Shown: positions 1 to 6,554, counted from the first letter of the stretch. The stretch is DNA of 8,539 bases from Hydrogenophaga sp. (GCA_020047875.1 JAIFNE010000178.1:1-8539); one strand, 5' to 3'. The notes: generated by a model from the letters alone, not told the origin. Numbers and translations are program-made.

Positions 1-107
1 TTGCCACCGTTCGACAGCGTGAGCCGCGCCAGCGGGCCCTGCAGCGCCAAGGAAACGTTGCCCATCGGTGCGGCTTGACCCGTTGCGTTGGGTGCGTTGT
101 CAGTCAC
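1..107 (-). CDS. Probable enoyl-CoA hydratase/isomerase family protein, N-terminal fragment
   Basis: This is a partial gene running off the left edge; 35 codons are visible. Reading from a GTG at 107-105, the translation starts MTDNAPNATG and continues through an ATG at 65-63 into GNVSLALQGPLARLTLSNGG. The stretch 'V-x-L-x-x-x-G-P-L-A-R-L-T-L-S-N' resembles the first beta-hairpin of the crotonase (enoyl-CoA hydratase/isomerase) fold, which would act on acyl-CoA thioesters in fatty or aromatic acid breakdown. The GTG start overlaps the lgt stop by 8 nt (GTGACTGA), suggesting translational coupling. The alternative ATG start lies 35 nt past the lgt stop. Neither start has a clear Shine-Dalgarno sequence. 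The family call rests on about 20 residues and is an inference; the oxyanion-hole and catalytic residues lie outside the window. Confidence 0.5.
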   Translation of the reverse strand, partial: MTDNAPNATGQAAPMGNVSLALQGPLARLTLSNGG

Positions 108-924
108 CGCTTGCCGAGCGGCCTGTCCGCTGTCCGAACCACCACCACAGGCCAGCGCCGCCCAGAATCATGGGCACGCAAAGCCACTGCCCCATGCTCA
201 TCCCGAGCGAAAGCAGCCCGAGGTAGGCATCGGGCTCTCGGAAGAACTCGGCGATGAAGCGGAACACACCGTAGCCCAACAGAAAAGCCGCCGCCACCTG
301 CCCCGGCGCGCGCTCGCGCCTGGCATACCACCAAAGAAGAACGAACAGCAGCAGCCCTTCCAGCAGGAACTGGTAGACCTGAGACGGGTGGCGCGGCAAC
401 TCGCCTGCGCCGCGAAACACCATGCCCCAGGGCAGCGCCGGATCGGCCACCCGGCCCCAGAGTTCACCGTTGATGAAGTTGCCCAGGCGTCCGGCGGCCA
501 GACCGGTGGGCACGCAAGGCGCCACGAAATCCATCACCTGCAAAAAAGACCGCTGGCGCGAATGGGCGTACCAGACCATGGCCGCCATCACGCCAAGCAT
601 GCCGCCATGAAAGCTCATGCCACCCTGCCACACGGCAAGGATCTCCAGCGGATGCGCCAGGTAGTAGCCCGGCTTGTAAAACAGGCAATACCCGATGCGC
701 CCACCGAGCACCACACCCATCACGCCCAGAAAAAGAATGTCTTCCACATCGCGCCGGCTCCAGGGCTGCGGCAGGCGAACGTTGGCAAACGGCGGGTGCT
801 TCAGCCGGGCGTTGCCGAGCAGCACGAACAAGCCAAACGCGGCGAGGTACGTCAGGCCATACCAGTGAATGGCCAGCGGGCCTATCTGCAGCGCGACGGG
901 GTCAATTTGGGGATGAATCAGCAT
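100..924 (-). CDS. lgt: Phosphatidylglycerol--prolipoprotein diacylglyceryl transferase Lgt
   Basis: Lgt is an inner-membrane enzyme that transfers diacylglycerol from phosphatidylglycerol to the lipobox cysteine of prelipoproteins, the first step of lipoprotein maturation. The product is 274 residues, within the usual range, with several hydrophobic segments (about 15-37, 63-82, 108-120, 187-200, 210-226, 246-263). Conserved signatures are visible: HWYG at 20-23; GGMSFHGG at 101-108, whose H106 matches the essential histidine of the family; GRLGNFINGELWGR at 145-158, the Lgt signature; HPSQVYQ at 179-185; and FFREPD at 227-232. The ATG at 924 gives the standard N-terminus, beginning MLIHPQIDPVALQIGPLAIHWYG. 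It starts only 5 nt after the stop of the LysR gene, so read-through from that gene is possible. No good ribosome-binding site precedes it. Its stop overlaps the start of the next gene. Confidence 0.97.
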   Translation of the reverse strand: MLIHPQIDPVALQIGPLAIHWYGLTYLAAFGLFVLLGNARLKHPPFANVRLPQPWSRRDVEDILFLGVMGVVLGGRIGYCLFYKPGYYLAHPLEILAVWQGGMSFHGGMLGVMAAMVWYAHSRQRSFLQVMDFVAPCVPTGLAAGRLGNFINGELWGRVADPALPWGMVFRGAGELPRHPSQVYQFLLEGLLLFVLLWWYARRERAPGQVAAAFLLGYGVFRFIAEFFREPDAYLGLLSLGMSMGQWLCVPMILGGAGLWWWFGQRTGRSASGD

Positions 925-929
925 GCCGA

Positions 930-1871
930 CTATTGTGCCCGCGGGCCGGCTGCCTTGGCCTCGCGCGCGAAGTCGAGCAGGCGCGCCAGGGCTGGCGTGA
1001 CCGCGGAGGGCTGCCAGACCAGGCTGGTTTCGCAGATCGGCATGACCAGATCGCGCGGCGCGCGCACCGGTCGGTACACCACGCCCGGCCGCTGGAACTG
1101 GCGCACGCTCTCAGGCACCCATGCCACGCCCAGCCCGGCCGACACCAGGTTGACGATGGTCTGCATCTGAATCGCCTCCTGCGCCACCTGTGGCGATCGG
1201 CCTGCGGCGTGATAGAGGCCAAAAACCGCGTCGAACACCGAGGGCAGGATACGGCGCGGGAACATCACCAGCGGCTCTGCCAGCACGGCGTCGAGCGGCA
1301 ACGTCGAAGCCGCCGCCAGTGCATGCGTCTGCGGCACCGCGAGCACCAGCGGTTCTTGGGCCAGCGATAACTGCGCCAGCCCGGGCGGCGAGAAACCGGG
1401 CGCGTGCAGCAGAAAGCCCGCATCCACCTCGCCCTGTGTCAGCTGCTGTTGCTGTACGTCGCCAGTGGCCTCGATCAGCTCCATCGCCACACCGGGCCAG
1501 GCAGCCCGAAACGCGGTGACCCAGCGCGGCAGCAGATCGAAACCGACGGTGGACACAAAAGCCAGCCGCAATCGTCCCACCTCCCCCGCCGAAGCAGCGC
1601 GGGCGCGCGGCGGGAGTGCCTGGGCGCGGGCCAGCAGATCGCGCACCTCGGGCAGCAGGGCCGCGCCGGTGGCGCTGAGCGCCACGCTGCGCTTGGTGCG
1701 GTCAAACAATCGGGCGCCCAAGGTGCGCTCAAGGCCGGCAATGGCCTGCGTGAGTGGTGGCTGGGTCATGTGCAGGCGTGCGGCTGCGCGCCCGAAATGC
1801 AGTTCCTCGGCCACCGCCACAAACTGACGCCACTGCCGCAAGTCGATCCAGGGTTCAGGCGAATCGGTCAT
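930..1871 (-). CDS. LysR-family transcriptional regulator divergent from ilvD
   Basis: This 313-residue product is typical of LysR-type regulators, cytoplasmic DNA-binding proteins that respond to a small-molecule ligand. The N-terminal winged helix-turn-helix spans about residues 11-68. It includes LRQWRQFVAVAEELHFGRAA (11-30), then TQPPLTQAIAGLE (36-48) and LGARLFDRTKR (51-61), the family signature. A linker helix (about 69-92) leads to a periplasmic-binding-protein-like effector domain (about 96-300). The ATG at 1871 is chosen because residues before it are not LysR-like and a longer frame would run back into ilvD; the next Met is at residue 35, inside the recognition helix. The ribosome-binding site is weak. 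The gene is divergent from ilvD across 121 bp, the classic LysR arrangement, so control of ilvD and of itself is likely but inferred. The ligand cannot be read from the sequence. Confidence 0.93.
   Translation of the reverse strand: MTDSPEPWIDLRQWRQFVAVAEELHFGRAAARLHMTQPPLTQAIAGLERTLGARLFDRTKRSVALSATGAALLPEVRDLLARAQALPPRARAASAGEVGRLRLAFVSTVGFDLLPRWVTAFRAAWPGVAMELIEATGDVQQQQLTQGEVDAGFLLHAPGFSPPGLAQLSLAQEPLVLAVPQTHALAAASTLPLDAVLAEPLVMFPRRILPSVFDAVFGLYHAAGRSPQVAQEAIQMQTIVNLVSAGLGVAWVPESVRQFQRPGVVYRPVRAPRDLVMPICETSLVWQPSAVTPALARLLDFAREAKAAGPRAQ
932..937 (-). promoter_or_regulatory. Possible -10 element for lgt
   Basis: On the minus strand, GGGCACAATAG precedes lgt. CACAAT matches 4 of 6 positions of TATAAT and ends 7 nt before the lgt ATG, so a transcript from it would start at or next to the start codon. 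No recognisable -35 is seen at 16-18 bp spacing. This is a weak inference; lgt may simply be read from the LysR promoter. Confidence 0.25.
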
Positions 1872-1992
1872 TCTTAAAACATATAAATAGGACGCAACAA
1901 ATATATTGGAAAGCGTTTGCGCGCTCACGCATACTTGTTTGGCTTGGCGGGCGCAACCAGCCCCACTTCCCGCTTTTTTAAAAGAGAACTCC
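1872..1992. promoter_or_regulatory. Divergent LysR/ilvD promoter and operator region
   Basis: This 121-bp non-coding region lies between the divergent LysR and ilvD starts. Positions 1871-1910 are about 78% A+T in an otherwise GC-rich window, as expected of promoter/operator DNA. Within it, 1898-1909 is an imperfect 12-bp palindrome (C-A-AATATATT-G-G) with a perfect 8-bp core at 1900-1907. ACGC (1892-1895) and GCGT (1913-1916) flank that core almost symmetrically. This is a reasonable candidate for a LysR-type binding site, although a clean T-N11-A box is not obvious. An SD-like AAAGAGAA (1981-1988) precedes ilvD. Confidence 0.6.
1906..1935 (+). promoter_or_regulatory. Candidate sigma-70 promoter of ilvD
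   Basis: TTGGAA (1906-1911, 4/6 to TTGACA) and CATACT (1930-1935, 4/6 to TATAAT) are separated by 18 bp. They would start a transcript near 1942 with a leader of about 50 nt before the ilvD ATG. The -35 overlaps the edge of the AT-rich palindrome, so a bound LysR protein could touch RNA polymerase here. Prediction only. Confidence 0.4.
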
Positions 1993-3696
1993 ATGAGCAC
2001 CAGCAAAGTGATCCCCATCGCCGCGATGAACCCGCGCAGCAAAAACATCACCGAAGGCAAGTCGCGCGCGCCCAACCGGTCCATGTACTACGCCATGGGC
2101 TACGAGGCCGGTGACTTCGTGAAACCCATGGTGGGCGTGGCCAACGGCCACAGCACCATCACGCCCTGCAACTCCGGTCTGCAAAAGCTGGCCGACGCCG
2201 CCATCGCCGGCATCGAGGAAGCGGGTGGTAACGCCCAGGTGTTCGGCACGCCCACCATTTCCGACGGCATGGCCATGGGCACCGAGGGCATGAAGTATTC
2301 GCTGGTGAGCCGCGAGGTCATCAGCGACTGCGTGGAAACCTGCGTACAGGGCCAGTGGATGGACGGCGTGGTCGTCATCGGTGGCTGCGACAAGAACATG
2401 CCCGGCGGCCTCATGGGCATGCTGCGCGCCAATGTACCGGCCATTTATGTGTACGGCGGCACCATCCTGCCCGGCCACTACAAGGGCAAAGACCTCAACA
2501 TCGTCAGCGTGTTCGAGGCCGTGGGCGAAAACGCCGCGGGCAACTTGAGCGACGCCGACCTGCTGGAGATCGAAAAGCGCGCCATTCCGGGCACTGGCTC
2601 GTGCGGGGGCATGTACACCGCCAACACCATGAGTTCTGCCTTCGAGGCGCTGGGCATCTCGTTGCCCTACTCTTCCACCATGGCCAATGTGCATGACGAA
2701 AAGGTGCAGTCCGCCAAAGAGTCGGCACGCGTACTGCTTGACGCCATCAGGAAAGACATCAAGCCGCGCGACATTGTCACGCGCAAGTCCATCGAGAACG
2801 CGGTGGCGGTGATCATGGCCATCGGCGGTTCAACCAACGCCGTGCTGCACTTCCTGGCCATCGCGCATTGCGCGGGCGTGGAGTGGACCATTGACGACTT
2901 TGAGCGCATCCGCCAGCGCACACCGGTGTTGTGCGACCTGAAACCCAGCGGCAAGGCGCTCGCTGTAGACCTGCATGTTGCAGGCGGCATACCGCAGGTG
3001 ATGAAAATGCTGTTGAATGCCGGCTTGCTGCACGGCGACTGCATCACGATCACCGGGCAGACCATTGCAGAGGTGCTGAAAGACGTGCCGGACGCGCCGC
3101 CAGAGCAGAGCGTGATCCACACCATCGACAACGCGATGTACAAACAGGGTCACCTGGCCATCCTCAAGGGCAACCTCAGCCCCGAGGGTTGCGTGGCCAA
3201 GATCACCGGGCTGAAGAACCCGGTGATCACCGGCCCGGCCCGCGTGTTCGACGACGAGCAGTCGGCGCTGAAGGCGATTCTCGACGGCAAGATCGTGGCC
3301 GGTGACGTGATGGTGTTGCGCTATCTCGGACCCAAAGGCGGTCCAGGCATGCCCGAAATGCTGGCGCCCACTGGCGCCCTCATCGGCGCCGGGCTGGGCG
3401 AGAGCGTGGGTCTGATCACCGATGGCCGCTTCTCTGGCGGCACCTGGGGCATGGTGGTCGGCCACGTGGCGCCAGAAGCAGCCGTGGGCGGCACGATTGC
3501 ATTCGTGCACGAAGGTGACCAGATCACGATTGACGCGCGTCAGCTGCAACTGGCGCTGCATGTATCGGACGAGGAGATTGCCAAACGCCGCGCCGCCTGG
3601 ACGCCACCGGCACCGCGCTACACCCGCGGCGTGCAGGCCAAGTTCGCGTTCAACGCATCGAGCGCCAGCAAGGGCGCCGTGCTCGACAACTACTGA
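1993..3696 (+). CDS. ilvD: Dihydroxy-acid dehydratase IlvD
   Basis: IlvD dehydrates 2,3-dihydroxy-isovalerate and 2,3-dihydroxy-3-methylvalerate to the 2-oxo acids that precede valine/leucine and isoleucine. It is a cytoplasmic Fe-S, Mg-dependent enzyme. The product has 567 residues, the shorter form of the family compared with about 616 in E. coli. Three cysteines fit the cluster ligands: C59 in HSTITPCN, C132 in GGCDKNMPGG and C204 in GTGSCGGMYTANTMS. The CDKN lysine (K134) matches the carbamylated Mg-binding lysine of the family. DGRFSGGTWG at 477-486 carries the serine (S481) proposed as catalytic base. The ATG at 1993 follows an SD-like AAAGAGAA and gives the usual N-terminus; an upstream in-frame ATG at 1906 would lie inside the promoter region. 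The arrangement suggests monocistronic transcription ending at the hairpin just after the stop. Sugar-acid dehydratases share the fold, but overall similarity favours IlvD. Confidence 0.96.
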   Translation: MSTSKVIPIAAMNPRSKNITEGKSRAPNRSMYYAMGYEAGDFVKPMVGVANGHSTITPCNSGLQKLADAAIAGIEEAGGNAQVFGTPTISDGMAMGTEGMKYSLVSREVISDCVETCVQGQWMDGVVVIGGCDKNMPGGLMGMLRANVPAIYVYGGTILPGHYKGKDLNIVSVFEAVGENAAGNLSDADLLEIEKRAIPGTGSCGGMYTANTMSSAFEALGISLPYSSTMANVHDEKVQSAKESARVLLDAIRKDIKPRDIVTRKSIENAVAVIMAIGGSTNAVLHFLAIAHCAGVEWTIDDFERIRQRTPVLCDLKPSGKALAVDLHVAGGIPQVMKMLLNAGLLHGDCITITGQTIAEVLKDVPDAPPEQSVIHTIDNAMYKQGHLAILKGNLSPEGCVAKITGLKNPVITGPARVFDDEQSALKAILDGKIVAGDVMVLRYLGPKGGPGMPEMLAPTGALIGAGLGESVGLITDGRFSGGTWGMVVGHVAPEAAVGGTIAFVHEGDQITIDARQLQLALHVSDEEIAKRRAAWTPPAPRYTRGVQAKFAFNASSASKGAVLDNY

Positions 3697-3703
3697 CGTT
3701 CGC

Positions 3704-3736
3704 GCTCGGGTTGGTGGAATGCCCACCAGCCCGAGC
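3704..3736. terminator. Strong hairpin between convergent ilvD and Trp-rich gene
   Basis: A 14-bp stem with a single G-U wobble pairs GCTCGGGTTGGTGG (3704-3717) with CCACCAGCCCGAGC (3723-3736) around a 5-nt loop. It starts 7 nt after the ilvD stop and ends 4 nt before the stop codon of the convergent gene, so it can act for both transcripts. There is no T tract on either side, so it may work as a 3'-end-stabilising or Rho-assisted structure rather than a classic intrinsic terminator. Confidence 0.7.
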
Positions 3737-3740
3737 CAGC

Positions 3741-3980
3741 TCAGCGCCGCTTGGTCTTGATGCCCAGCGCGTCGCGATGGCGTTCGATGCGATCTTGCTT
3801 TTTCTTGTCCATCTTCTCCATCTCCCTGCGTTTGGTGTAGCCGGTGGTGTCGGCCCAGGCCCACCAGGCGACCGCCAGAGCAAAGGGTGACAACACCCAC
3901 CACCAGGAGAGATCGGCCACAAACCCGATCTCCAGGTACTTGAAGACCATCAGGCCGAGACCCAAAATAAGCAAATACAT
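3741..3980 (-). CDS. Small Trp-rich membrane protein of unknown function
   Basis: This 79-residue product has two hydrophobic stretches: residues 1-13 (MYLLILGLGLMVF) and about 24-43, which hold six tryptophans (W26-W28, W39, W40, W42) with the pattern SWWWVLSPFALAVAWWAWAD. A strongly charged, basic tail follows (about 48-79: TKRREMEKMDKKKQDRIERH and beyond). It resembles the small Trp-rich protein family found in Burkholderiales (I recall this as TIGR04438), for which no function is known. By sequence it is probably an inner-membrane protein with the basic tail in the cytoplasm. The start at 3980 is preferred over an ATG at 4073 because GGAGGG sits 4 nt upstream and the family begins at this Met. 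It is convergent with ilvD and divergent from the cytochrome c gene. No catalytic motif is seen. Confidence 0.85.
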   Translation of the reverse strand: MYLLILGLGLMVFKYLEIGFVADLSWWWVLSPFALAVAWWAWADTTGYTKRREMEKMDKKKQDRIERHRDALGIKTKRR

Positions 3981-3984
3981 CACA

Positions 3985-3990
3985 CCCTCC
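3985..3990 (-). promoter_or_regulatory. Ribosome-binding site fixing the Trp-rich protein start
   Basis: On the minus strand GGAGGG lies 4 nt before the ATG at 3980, a near-perfect Shine-Dalgarno. It argues for the 79-residue product over the 110-residue version starting at 4073. Confidence 0.75.
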
Positions 3991-4053
3991 AGTAAAGCAG
4001 CGATAAAGCGGGCAAGATTCCGTAACGTTTCGTTTCCTGGTGGCCGCGCTCGA

Positions 4054-4059
4054 TAAAAT
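4054..4059 (+). promoter_or_regulatory. Candidate -10 box of the cytochrome c promoter
   Basis: TAAAAT (5/6 to TATAAT) in the context CGATAAAATGGC lies 39 nt before the cytochrome c ATG and would start a transcript near 4066. No convincing -35 is found at 16-18 bp (CGTTTC at 4031-4036 is poor). Further down, GAGG (4087-4090) is the ribosome-binding site, 8 nt before the ATG. Confidence 0.5.
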
Positions 4060-4098
4060 GGCACCCTTTCCATCTCATCACTCCACGAGGTCTACTAC

Positions 4099-4404
4099 AT
4101 GAAACGTGCTCTGTTGATTATGGCTGCGATGGCCGCCCTTTCTGCCCCGGCAATGGCCAATGAGGCGCTAGCCAAAAGCAAGAACTGCATGGCTTGTCAC
4201 GCCGCCGACAAGAAACTGGTGGGCCCGTCCTACAAGTCGGTGGCCCAGAAGTACGCCGGAGACGCGAAGGCAGTCGACATGCTGGCAACCAAGATCATGA
4301 AAGGTGGCTCCGGCGTCTGGGGTGCGATCCCCATGCCAGCGAATCCACAGGTCAGCGAAGCTGAGGCCAAGCAACTGGCCGCCTGGATCATGAGCCTGAA
4401 GTAA
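4099..4404 (+). CDS. Periplasmic monohaem class I cytochrome c (c551/c552-like)
   Basis: The product is a small soluble electron carrier of 101 residues, about 81 after processing. Residues 1-20 form a Sec signal peptide: basic MKR, a hydrophobic Leu/Ala/Met core, and an A-M-A site before N21. The mature protein contains one haem c motif, CMACH at 30-34, with H34 as axial ligand. The IPMPAN segment holds M79, the likely sixth ligand, and the C-terminal helix (LAAWIMSL, 93-100) is typical of the c8/c551 fold. Haem would be attached in the periplasm by the cytochrome c maturation system. In related bacteria such proteins pass electrons to terminal oxidases or nitrite reductase; the partner here cannot be inferred because no oxidase or reductase gene is near. 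It is expressed alone: own -10 box, GAGG ribosome-binding site, and a strong terminator 20 nt past the stop. Confidence 0.93.
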   Translation: MKRALLIMAAMAALSAPAMANEALAKSKNCMACHAADKKLVGPSYKSVAQKYAGDAKAVDMLATKIMKGGSGVWGAIPMPANPQVSEAEAKQLAAWIMSLK

Positions 4405-4423
4405 CCACTGGTTCACCCAATGC

Positions 4424-4457
4424 AAAAAGCCCGCTGGACAGACCAGCGGGCTTTTTT
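4424..4457. terminator. Bidirectional intrinsic terminator between cytochrome c and acs
   Basis: A perfect 9-bp GC-rich stem GCCCGCTGG/CCAGCGGGC (4429-4437 and 4443-4451) with a 5-nt loop is flanked by AAAAA on the left and TTTTTT on the right. It therefore works as a classic hairpin plus U-tract in both directions. It ends the plus-strand cytochrome c transcript and the minus-strand acs transcript, which converge here. Confidence 0.95.
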
Positions 4458-4494
4458 GTGGGCACAGGCCGGGCATGAACCGCCCGGCGCCCGA

Positions 4495-6489
4495 TCAGTT
4501 GTTCTCCGACAACTGATCCAGAATCGCCGGATTCTCCAAGGTCGAGGTGTCCTGGGTGATCTTTTCGCCCTTCGCAATCGAGCGCAGAAGGCGGCGCATG
4601 ATCTTGCCGGAGCGGGTCTTGGGCAGGTTGTCGCCGAAGCGGATGTCCTTGGGCTTGGCGATTGGCCCGATCTCCTTGCCCACCCAGTCGCGCAGCTCCT
4701 TGGCGATCGCCTTGGCCTCGTCGCCCGTGGGGCGCGAGCGCTTGAGCACCACAAAAGCCACGATGGCCTCGCCGGTCAGGTCGTCTGGGCGGCCCACCAC
4801 CGCGGCCTCAGCGACGAGATCGGTCTTGCCCACCAGCGCCGACTCGATTTCCATCGTACCCATGCGGTGACCCGAGACGTTGAGCACGTCGTCGATGCGG
4901 CCGGTGATGCGGAAGTAGCCCCGGTCGGCGCTGCGCACCGCGCCGTCGCCGGCCAGGTAGTAGCCTTTGAGTTCGTCAGGGAAGTAACTCTTCTTGAACC
5001 GCTCCGGGTCGCCCCAGATGGTGCGGATCATCGACGGCCAGGGTTTTTTGACCACCAGAATGCCGCCCGAACCATTGGGCACGTCCATGCCCGCCTCGTC
5101 CACGATGGCGGTGGTGATGCCGGGCAGCGGCAACGTGCACGAGCCGGGGACGAGGGGCGTGGCGCCCGGCAGCGGCGTGATCATGTGACCGCCGGTTTCG
5201 GTCTGCCAGAAGGTGTCCACAATCGGGCAGCGCTCGCCACCCACGTGTTTGTAGTACCACATCCAGGCTTCAGGGTTGATGGGCTCACCCACCGAGCCCA
5301 TGATGCGCAAGCTGCTCAGATCGGAACGCGCCGGGTGCACTTTTTCATCGGCCTCGGCCGCTTTGATCAGGGAGCGGATGGCGGTGGGCGCTGTGTAGAA
5401 GATGGTGCACTTGTGGCGCTCGATCATCTGCCAGAAGCGCCCTGCGTTCGGGTAGGTGGGCACGCCTTCAAATACGATTTGCGTGGCACCCGCGGCCAGG
5501 GGTCCGTACGCCACATAGGTGTGGCCGGTGATCCAGCCGATGTCGGCGGTGCACCAGAAAATGTCACTGTCCTTCAGATCGAAGGTCCATTGCATGGTGA
5601 GGTTGGCCCACATCAGGTAGCCGCCGGTGCTGTGCACCACGCCCTTGGGCTTGCCGGTGGAGCCCGAGGTATACAGCACGAACAGCGGGTGCTCGGCACC
5701 CACCACCTCCACCGGACACTCGGCCGACTGCTCAGCCATCACCTCGTGCATGAAGCTGTCGCGCCCCGCAATCATGTTGACCGCGGTGGGTGTGCGCTGG
5801 AACACGATCACGTTGCGAACCGAATCGCAGCCGCCCAAGGCAATGCCCTCGTCAACGATGCCCTTGAGCGGCAATTCCTTGCCGCCACGCAGCTGGTAGT
5901 TGGCGGTGATCACCGCCACCGCGCCAGCGTCCTGAATGCGCTCCTGCACGGCCTTGGCCGAGAAGCCGCCGAACACCACGCTGTGCGTGGCACCAATGCG
6001 TGCGCAGGCCTGCATGGCCACCACGCCCTCGATGGTCATGGGCATGTAGATGACGACACGATCGCCCTTCTTCACCCCGCGAGCCTTGAGCGCATTGGCA
6101 AACTGAGACACCTTGACCAGCAACTCCTTGTAGGTCACTTTGGTGACCTCGCCGCCATCGGCTTCAAAAATGATGGCGGTCTTGTTCTCAACCGGCGTGC
6201 CCATGTGGCGATCGAGGCAGTTGTACGAGGCGTTGAGTTCGCCGTCATCGAACCACTTGTAAAACGGCGCATTCGAGGAATCCAGCGTTTTGGTGAACGG
6301 CTTGTGCCAGGTCAGCGTCTCTCGAGCACGCTTGGCCCAGAAACCCTCGAAGTCGTTGTCGGCCTCGTCGCAGAGCGCCTGGTAGGCAGCCATCCCGGAA
6401 ATGCGGGCTGACTGTCGCATGGCGTCCGAAGGCTCGAAAACCCGGTTTTCGACCAAGGTCGACTGAATGGCGTTGGACGGTGCTGACAT
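4495..6489 (-). CDS. acs: Acetyl-CoA synthetase (AMP-forming) Acs
   Basis: Acs converts acetate, ATP and CoA to acetyl-CoA via acetyl-AMP in the cytoplasm, feeding acetate into the TCA and glyoxylate cycles. The product has 664 residues, close to the family norm of about 650. Motifs in order: phosphate-binding loop YTSGSTGKPKG (273-283); DTFWQTETGGH (425-435), where W428 matches the tryptophan that limits the pocket to acetate; YLAGDGA (511-517); hinge GRIDDVLNVSGHR (530-542); and PKTRSGKIMRR (623-633), where K629 is the catalytic lysine whose acetylation switches the enzyme off in other bacteria. The ATG at 6489 has AGGAGA 6 nt upstream; a longer frame to 6564 adds residues unlike the family. 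It is divergent from the fumarase gene and ends at the bidirectional terminator shared with cytochrome c. The motifs favour acetate over propionate as substrate. Confidence 0.97.
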   Translation of the reverse strand: MSAPSNAIQSTLVENRVFEPSDAMRQSARISGMAAYQALCDEADNDFEGFWAKRARETLTWHKPFTKTLDSSNAPFYKWFDDGELNASYNCLDRHMGTPVENKTAIIFEADGGEVTKVTYKELLVKVSQFANALKARGVKKGDRVVIYMPMTIEGVVAMQACARIGATHSVVFGGFSAKAVQERIQDAGAVAVITANYQLRGGKELPLKGIVDEGIALGGCDSVRNVIVFQRTPTAVNMIAGRDSFMHEVMAEQSAECPVEVVGAEHPLFVLYTSGSTGKPKGVVHSTGGYLMWANLTMQWTFDLKDSDIFWCTADIGWITGHTYVAYGPLAAGATQIVFEGVPTYPNAGRFWQMIERHKCTIFYTAPTAIRSLIKAAEADEKVHPARSDLSSLRIMGSVGEPINPEAWMWYYKHVGGERCPIVDTFWQTETGGHMITPLPGATPLVPGSCTLPLPGITTAIVDEAGMDVPNGSGGILVVKKPWPSMIRTIWGDPERFKKSYFPDELKGYYLAGDGAVRSADRGYFRITGRIDDVLNVSGHRMGTMEIESALVGKTDLVAEAAVVGRPDDLTGEAIVAFVVLKRSRPTGDEAKAIAKELRDWVGKEIGPIAKPKDIRFGDNLPKTRSGKIMRRLLRSIAKGEKITQDTSTLENPAILDQLSENN

Positions 6490-6495
6490 GTCTTG

Positions 6496-6501
6496 TCTCC
6501 T
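6496..6501 (-). promoter_or_regulatory. Ribosome-binding site fixing the acs start
   Basis: AGGAGA on the minus strand, 6 nt upstream of the ATG at 6489, supports the 664-residue Acs rather than the 689-residue reading from 6564. Confidence 0.8.
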
Positions 6502-6540
6502 GAGGTTATGCAAAAAATACCTCCGGAGAATGTGCGCAAA

Positions 6541-6554
6541 GGCTCTTACGAGCC
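6541..6554. repeat. Inverted repeat upstream of acs, possible operator
   Basis: GGCTC-TTAC-GAGCC is a 14-bp inverted repeat with perfect 5-bp arms, 52 nt upstream of the acs ATG. On the minus strand it overlaps two GTAAG copies 11 bp apart, about one helical turn. It could be a regulator site for acs or a short hairpin in the acs leader. Sequence-based suggestion only. Confidence 0.45.

Noticed and set aside
88..1170. 360-codon plus-strand open frame antisense to lgt and LysR
   Set aside because: No domain, His/Gln/Arg-rich shadow of two well-identified genes.
930..2084. Longer LysR start at 2084 (384 residues)
   Set aside because: The extra 71 residues are antisense to the ilvD start and promoter and unlike LysR N-termini; the HTH begins properly from the ATG at 1871.
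2830..3903. 357-codon minus-strand open frame across ilvD and the Trp-rich gene
   Set aside because: It overlaps two better-supported genes and shows shadow-frame composition.
4420..6411. 663-codon open frame on the plus strand, antisense to nearly all of acs
   Set aside because: Its product is rich in His, Arg, Gly and Ala with no recognisable domain, and it begins inside the terminator. It is a by-product of GC-rich third codon positions in acs.
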